From: Rostrohypoxylon terebratum
Taxonomy: Eukaryota > Ascomycota > Sordariomycetes > Xylariales > Hypoxylaceae
NCBI GenBank assembly: GCA_022497145.1
Contig: MU385966.1
Location: forward strand, 1-64,000
Reading direction: 5' to 3'
Length of the DNA stretch: 64,000 bases
Below are positions 59,301 to 64,000 of this stretch, in pieces (positions within the stretch are counted from its first letter, which is position 1; every line of letters starts with the position of its first letter). The position numbers and the translations under genes were made by a program. The notes below the pieces were generated by a model that worked only from the letters and a program-made list of their open reading frames with translations, made no database searches and had not been told where the DNA came from.

Positions 59301-60556
59301 CTTTCCATCCTGGTTAATGCCGCTTCCGACAATGATCGCCCTAATTTGATCATTGTCTCTGCGAGCCTGCTCAAGCGGTTTGAGAATGACCATACCACAT
59401 CCTTCGCCACGACCAAATCCTGTACCTCTGCTATCGAATGAAAAGGATCGACCGGAGTCGGAAAAGAGACTGATGATGAAGTGGTCAGCTTTGGATATAG
59501 GATATAAGCAGCTAAGGTATGTCTCAAGGCTACTTACCGTGATTTAGAGAAAGAAATCCAAAACTCCGGAAGCATGTTTAGATGGCATCCACCAACAATG
59601 GCCATACTCGATTCGCCAGCGCGTAAGCTCTGGCAAGCGACATGCAGTGCAACCAGACTTGATGAGCAGGCTGTATCCGTGGTAAAACTGGGACCCCGCA
59701 GATCAAAGAAATGTGATAATCTGTTAGATTGCATGGCGTACGCGCAACCTGGGCAACGTAATCAGCGCGGGAAACAATATGCAAGGATAATCTTTAGGAC
59801 CGGCTCACCTGTGGCTTGATGCATGGGAATAGTGTCCGGGTCTCTGAACAAGTGAGATTCGTACTCGGGGAACGAGCCCCCCACAAACACACCCACCTCC
59901 TTGCCGATGATTGTATGTTTTGGGATACCGGCATTTTCGAGCGCCTCGAAAGTGCATTCTAGGAGAAGTCGCTGTTGCGGATCCATCGAGATCGCCTCCT
60001 TCTCGGTCAAGCTGAAGAAGGGAGCGTCGAACGCTGTAAGGTCGGTGTTGAGAAAGTGACCTCCCACTGGGTTGTGCGAGCCCGCCTTGCCCGGGTTCGG
60101 ATGGTAGAAACTGGCGGTGTTGAAGCGCTCTTTAGGTATCTCCGAATAGCCACTCCGAGCTCGAGCGCATAGCTCCCAGAACTCCGCCGGACTTGCCACA
60201 TTTCCAGGTAGCCGGCAGGACATGCCCACTATGGCTATGGGTTGAGACTTGTCTTTGATCGAGGGAGGGGAGCTTCCGTTAAGGCCGTTGCTGGAGCCAT
60301 TGGCGTGGCCGTTGCTCAGGCCGTTGGTTTGGCCAACTCGGTGACCGTTGGTGTGGCCGAAGGGCTCAGCGTGGTGCCCATTCGTGCCGTTGCTGTTTCC
60401 GTTGGCGTGCGCAGAGCCATTTGTGAAGCCGTTGGTGTGTCCATTGGTATGTCCATTCGTATGTCCATTGGTGTAGCCGTTAGTAGGAGCTCTCGAATCC
60501 TCGTGCACTCCGTTGGATGTGCCATATGCACTGCCGTTTGTGGCAGACGGTGCCAT
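53351..60556 (-). CDS. Highly reducing type I polyketide synthase, KS-AT-DH-ER-KR-ACP, 2291 aa
   Basis: Iterative multidomain enzyme that builds and reduces a polyketide from malonyl-CoA in the cytosol. Exons: 59809-60556, 59538-59748, 59264-59469, 59028-59197, 54242-58951, 53351-54181, all in phase. Residues about 20-95 are an Asn-Gly-rich linker. KS: IAIVGMSCRLPG, Cys277 in DTACSSS, His412 in EAHGTGT, His452 in KSNIGH. AT: GHSSGE, Ser about 726. DH: His about 1051 in HHRIQSLTIFP. ER: NADPH loop near 1720-1729 (AAAGAVGQAA). KR: GGTGGLG at 1929-1935 and Tyr about 2071. ACP: phosphopantetheine Ser about 2245 in PLDSL. No C-methyltransferase is present, and there is no release domain. The DH second motif reads QPSFLESL, with Glu where the catalytic Asp usually is. 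The gene is complete, and a hydrolase lies divergent to it. Confidence 0.95.
60330..60500 (-). repeat. Asn-Gly-His/Thr repeat tract in the PKS N-terminus
   Basis: Imperfect 12-base units encode repeated TNGH, TNGF, ANGN and SNGL tetrapeptides before the KS domain. Such Asn-Gly-rich leaders are common in fungal PKSs and are probably unstructured. Slippage could vary the length between strains. Confidence 0.8.
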
Positions 60557-62548
60557 GGCTACGGATATCGTTGCGACGGTACTATAGTGGCCGAACGTTC
60601 TCTAAGGAAAGTTGCAGAACGTGAACATCGAGTGAAGAATTGGAGTTTATATTCGTGACTCAAGGGGAACTTTCCGGACGCGTAATATGTCGTACGTCTC
60701 CGGGGTACCGGGTGGGAGGGTAGACTGTCATATGTGCCAATGGAGCCTGATATTCGGAGGATAGGAAGATCTTTCCACCCTAAGAGCGGAAGTATGGGTT
60801 GTAACTTTAGGCGAGGAACACTCCTACAGATCTCGTGGCGTCTATCGGAAACCGCTACATGGGAAACGTAGGAGCCAATAGTCCACTCGTTTTCCTGGAC
60901 CATTTGTCATCCCTGACTATCATGGCTGTGACTGTGCCGATCATATTGTCAATTTGTCTTAGACATCACACATTTACTTTCCGTGGTATCATCGATTTCA
61001 GGCCAAGACCTCGAAAAGACTTATGCAGGGGGCTGACCTGCTGGATCTGGCTACTTTGAACACGACGACGAAGACGACGACCATCTCGGCCTCGGTCTCA
61101 TCTGTTGGGATCACCTTCCCGCTGAGCGGACCGTGGTTCTGTCACTGACGAACGATCAGGGTCCTCGCAAGCTTATCGTTGCGACGACATTACGATGGCC
61201 CCATAGGTGACGTGCTCGTCTTAGCGATATCGACAACAGGGACCAACGTACGTCGACATGCTCGATCTGGAAGCTCTCTTGCTTCTCCTAGGGCTACAGA
61301 TCCTCGAGGCAACGAAGCAACGGGAAGCAATGCCGATCCATTTATCAATAGTGACTACATGTGCATTAATGTTAACCGAAGAAATAGATTAGAATATTAG
61401 AATGGCTAAGATTAACAGCGTAAATAGGTGTGTTTGCAGGTTTATTTGTTTGTTTTCCGATCTCAGAAAGTCATTTCCGGAAGTTTTTTGAATCCTCTTT
61501 GGGCTAAGCCAGGTAAAAAAAAAAGTTGAGACATTGATATTGCGATGTGACAGGGGTTGAGTCGTTGCGGCAGCTCGATAAGATGCAACGAGGACTTCAC
61601 GTCCCTGGCATATACGTACCTAGAAAGGTGCTTGACAGGAGGCAAGGTAGGAATAATAGGAACAGTACACATTAGTGTACTGGCTACGTAGTATGTGGTG
61701 TAAGACGTAGTGTAGTCCTCGAGACGAACTACCACCGTAGATAGGACCCTGGACTACGCAATATGGATAGATTGTATAGTCCCACCCCGCGCCTTGGCGT
61801 CCGGCACTTTGAACTCCATTCGATGGACTGTGGCGCGGGTGGGGGCATCACTGACCTTGACCGGCTGGGAGAATATCTTCTCTACTACGTAGTGGGCTTG
61901 CTGCTGGGTCCAATGGCAGCGAGCTATACTCGACTCATCAAGTCCTTAGCATCCGGACAACATCTTGACCCCTGGATGTGCTATCTCCTCCTTCCCGGGT
62001 GGCGCCGACGCTAATCCAGAAAGCTAACTGATATAGATATATCGTCTTTATAGACTCAATGGTAAAATTCCTAGTGTCGACATGTGTCTCAAAGGGCAAG
62101 AGCCTCAGCTTACCCGTCATAAGCCTAGGCACAGGGGTAGAAGTGAACTTTACCCACATGTCATGCAACTTGGTGCAACCAGGTGTGATAGAGAATCCCT
62201 TGGTCATCGTTGCATGCTGTGCTGCATGGCGTGCTACAACATACCGCCAAGATCTATGTATCTAAAACAGTCTACGGACTTTTTTAAACACACCCCGGGT
62301 TAGGATTCGGACTGACAAGGTCTCAGTTGCAATTCGGGATATACGGTATCTTCTACGTAAACCAATTCACCACGTAAGCTTTAACCTGGCTGAATCTTTC
62401 TATCCTTCAATTACACGTACTCATCTTACTACATTCCTTGCTTCTCGAGCTTGCTTCTTATGGACGGGAACCTGCTTAACTCTTCGAAATATCGGTGTAA
62501 CTTGTTGCGCGGTTCTTTGAAACCAACACACAACACACGCTTTCCATC
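60557..62548. promoter_or_regulatory. Divergent 2-kb region between PKS and FSH1-type hydrolase
   Basis: It separates the start codons of two divergently transcribed genes that probably act together, so it should hold both promoters. No open frame with motifs was found. I could not pick out a convincing zinc-cluster CGG-CCG site by eye, and no pathway-specific regulator gene lies in or next to the region. Confidence 0.45.
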
Positions 62549-63496
62549 ATGAAGTTCTTGTGTCTACCAGGCGCCTATGGAAGCGCTGATGTAAGTCTTC
62601 GTATCCCATGGACCACAGTCTAACGCGCTAACATGAAGGAAAAGAAATTCCAAGTTCAACTGGGTACGAATCACAACATAATGCTGTGTAAATGTCGTTT
62701 TCGTGAAACTTACTGACTGTCAACTTTTCGACAGCGCCGCTGGTGAAGGAGATGATGTCCGATGGCTCTGCCACATTCCGTTTCGTCGACGCGCCATGTG
62801 AAGCCGTTCCGCCAGAGGGATTCGAGGACTTCTTTGGAAAACCGCCTTACTACCGATTCATAGAGCCTGATGATAAAGAATCGAAGGATACCGATGTGCT
62901 GTCTCGAATTCGAGATTTCCCCGAATGTGATACTGCCGAGGACACTATGCGAGAGCTCATGAAGGAAGGTGTTGCTAGCAGTGTTCTCAGTACGCACAGG
63001 GCCATCCAATATCTCTTCGAAATTTGCGATAAGGAAGGGCCGTTCGAAGGAATCATCGGCTACTCGGAGGGAGCCACGGTCGCTTCGACTTTCCTCCTCG
63101 CTGAGCAGAAACGGTTTGAAGATACCGGCAGAGTCCCCCAAATCAAGTGCGGTGTGTTCTTCGCCGGTTGGCCGCCTCTAGACCCCTCGACCTTTGCCAT
63201 GGTTCTCTCAGATGAGTCTGATCTTATGATCAATATCCACACCTGTCACATTAGTAAGTTTACAACTTCGTATTCCCAACAATTTGAGAATATTATATTG
63301 GGTGTTAACAGTAAGACTAGTTGGTTCCCTCGATCCGTACGTTGCGGGTTCGATGGCTCTCTACAACACTTGCGACCCTGACACCGCATACATCTTCGAC
63401 CATGGTAAAGGACACACTCTTCCAAGGGAGAAGGGTGTGATCAAGGAGCTAGGGGACGTTATTCGCAACATGATGCAGGAGGCATCAACGGCATAG
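62549..63496 (+). CDS. FSH1-family serine hydrolase, possible polyketide-releasing esterase, 251 aa
   Basis: Exons 62549-62590, 62645-62663, 62735-63253 and 63321-63496, all in phase; exon 2 is only 19 nt. It has an alpha/beta-hydrolase fold: KFLCLPGAYGSAD start, KFQVQLAPLVKEM, FRFVDAPCEA, the nucleophile elbow GYSEGA with Ser131, Asp198 in GSLDPYV and His225 in HGKGH. This family includes LovG-type enzymes that free products from HR-PKSs lacking a release domain. The neighbouring PKS has no such domain, and the two genes are divergent, so chain release is the best guess. Alternatives are general esterase activity. An in-frame alternative acceptor would add Glu-Lys before exon 2; the shorter form fits the family better. 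Confidence 0.88.
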
Positions 63497-64000
63497 TATG
63501 GCGCACATTAGATAATAGAATTCGCCGTAGACTTATTTCTTATGGTTTTGTTTCCCGAGTCCGGTTTTCTGTATATAAACTTACTACATGCAGAAAGGGA
63601 TCTGAATGCAACAGTATAATTACCGACGCTTGCATACCTATTTTCCCAAGAAAACGAGACGGCAGCATCCAGCAAATCGGAGACCATTTAGATTTGGAAT
63701 ATTCCGCGCATGATGTAACTACACATAATCGAAGCCACAGCTAAGCTGTAGTGTTTTGCTTGTGATGAGAGATGAAATTGTAACAAAAGAAAATGGAATT
63801 AATATTATCTGCATAATACGAAATCCACTTCGTAAATGACAAGCCTGCTTTTGCACTTTCACCACCTAAGCTTAGGCACTCTCGCACGCGGGAGTTGGGG
63901 AGTTGGTGGCCCTAAGTACAGGCCTAGCAAACCAGCTTGTTGATATGCCGCGTTAGCTATTGGAAAATGCATGCTTATATTGAAGATGATCGGCAGCTAG
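63497..64000. other. 3' flank, no gene seen
   Basis: Downstream of the hydrolase gene to the window edge. No motif-bearing frame. Confidence 0.5.

Noticed and set aside
30160..63496. One single large cluster joining the redox block to the PKS
   Set aside because: A permease, a secreted phytase-like gene and about 8 kb of unrelated DNA lie between; nothing in the sequence ties them together.
1..64000. tRNA, rRNA, CRISPR or bacterial operon features
   Set aside because: No T-arm/B-box pair with a cloverleaf, no rRNA blocks and no spaced identical repeats were seen; the window is fungal nuclear DNA.

Overview
The window looks like nuclear DNA of a filamentous ascomycete (Pezizomycotina). The evidence is many short GT-AG introns (about 43-180 nt) with CTAAC-like branch points, a highly reducing iterative polyketide synthase, a HET-domain protein, a Clr5-domain protein, a fungal FSH1-type hydrolase and several microsomal P450s. 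A Sordariomycete, perhaps Xylariales, is a guess. Exon structures below were derived by hand from reading frame, splice sites and motif continuity.

Layout. 1-12.7 kb is gene-poor; I support only one small zinc-ribbon protein (6.6-6.9 kb) there, plus a possible LTR remnant at the left edge. 12.7-21.5 kb holds housekeeping-type and accessory genes: DNA primase large subunit, a Clr5 protein, an NmrA-like gene with a damaged 5' end, a small unknown protein and a MmgE/PrpD-family enzyme. 22-29.4 kb resembles a fungal allorecognition region: an alpha/beta-hydrolase plus ankyrin-type gene split by a solo LTR with perfect 5-bp target duplications, and an intact HET-domain gene.

30-45.5 kb is a redox-rich accessory block: a decayed GMC oxidoreductase, an unrecognised broken gene, a short-chain dehydrogenase, three cytochrome P450s (one with 11 exons), a decayed berberine-bridge-type oxidase and an intact FAD-dependent dehydrogenase. 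No backbone synthase lies inside this block. It could be a tailoring cluster, possibly for steroid- or terpenoid-like substrates, but that is inference.

46-52.6 kb carries an amino-acid permease and a secreted phytase-like beta-propeller protein. 53.4-63.5 kb is a compact polyketide locus: a 2291-residue HR-PKS (KS-AT-DH-ER-KR-ACP, no C-methyltransferase) on the minus strand and, across a 2-kb divergent gap, a 251-residue FSH1-family serine hydrolase of the kind that releases HR-PKS products. The PKS makes the chain and the hydrolase plausibly offloads it. Whether any of the P450s or dehydrogenases 8-27 kb away act on the product cannot be told from sequence.
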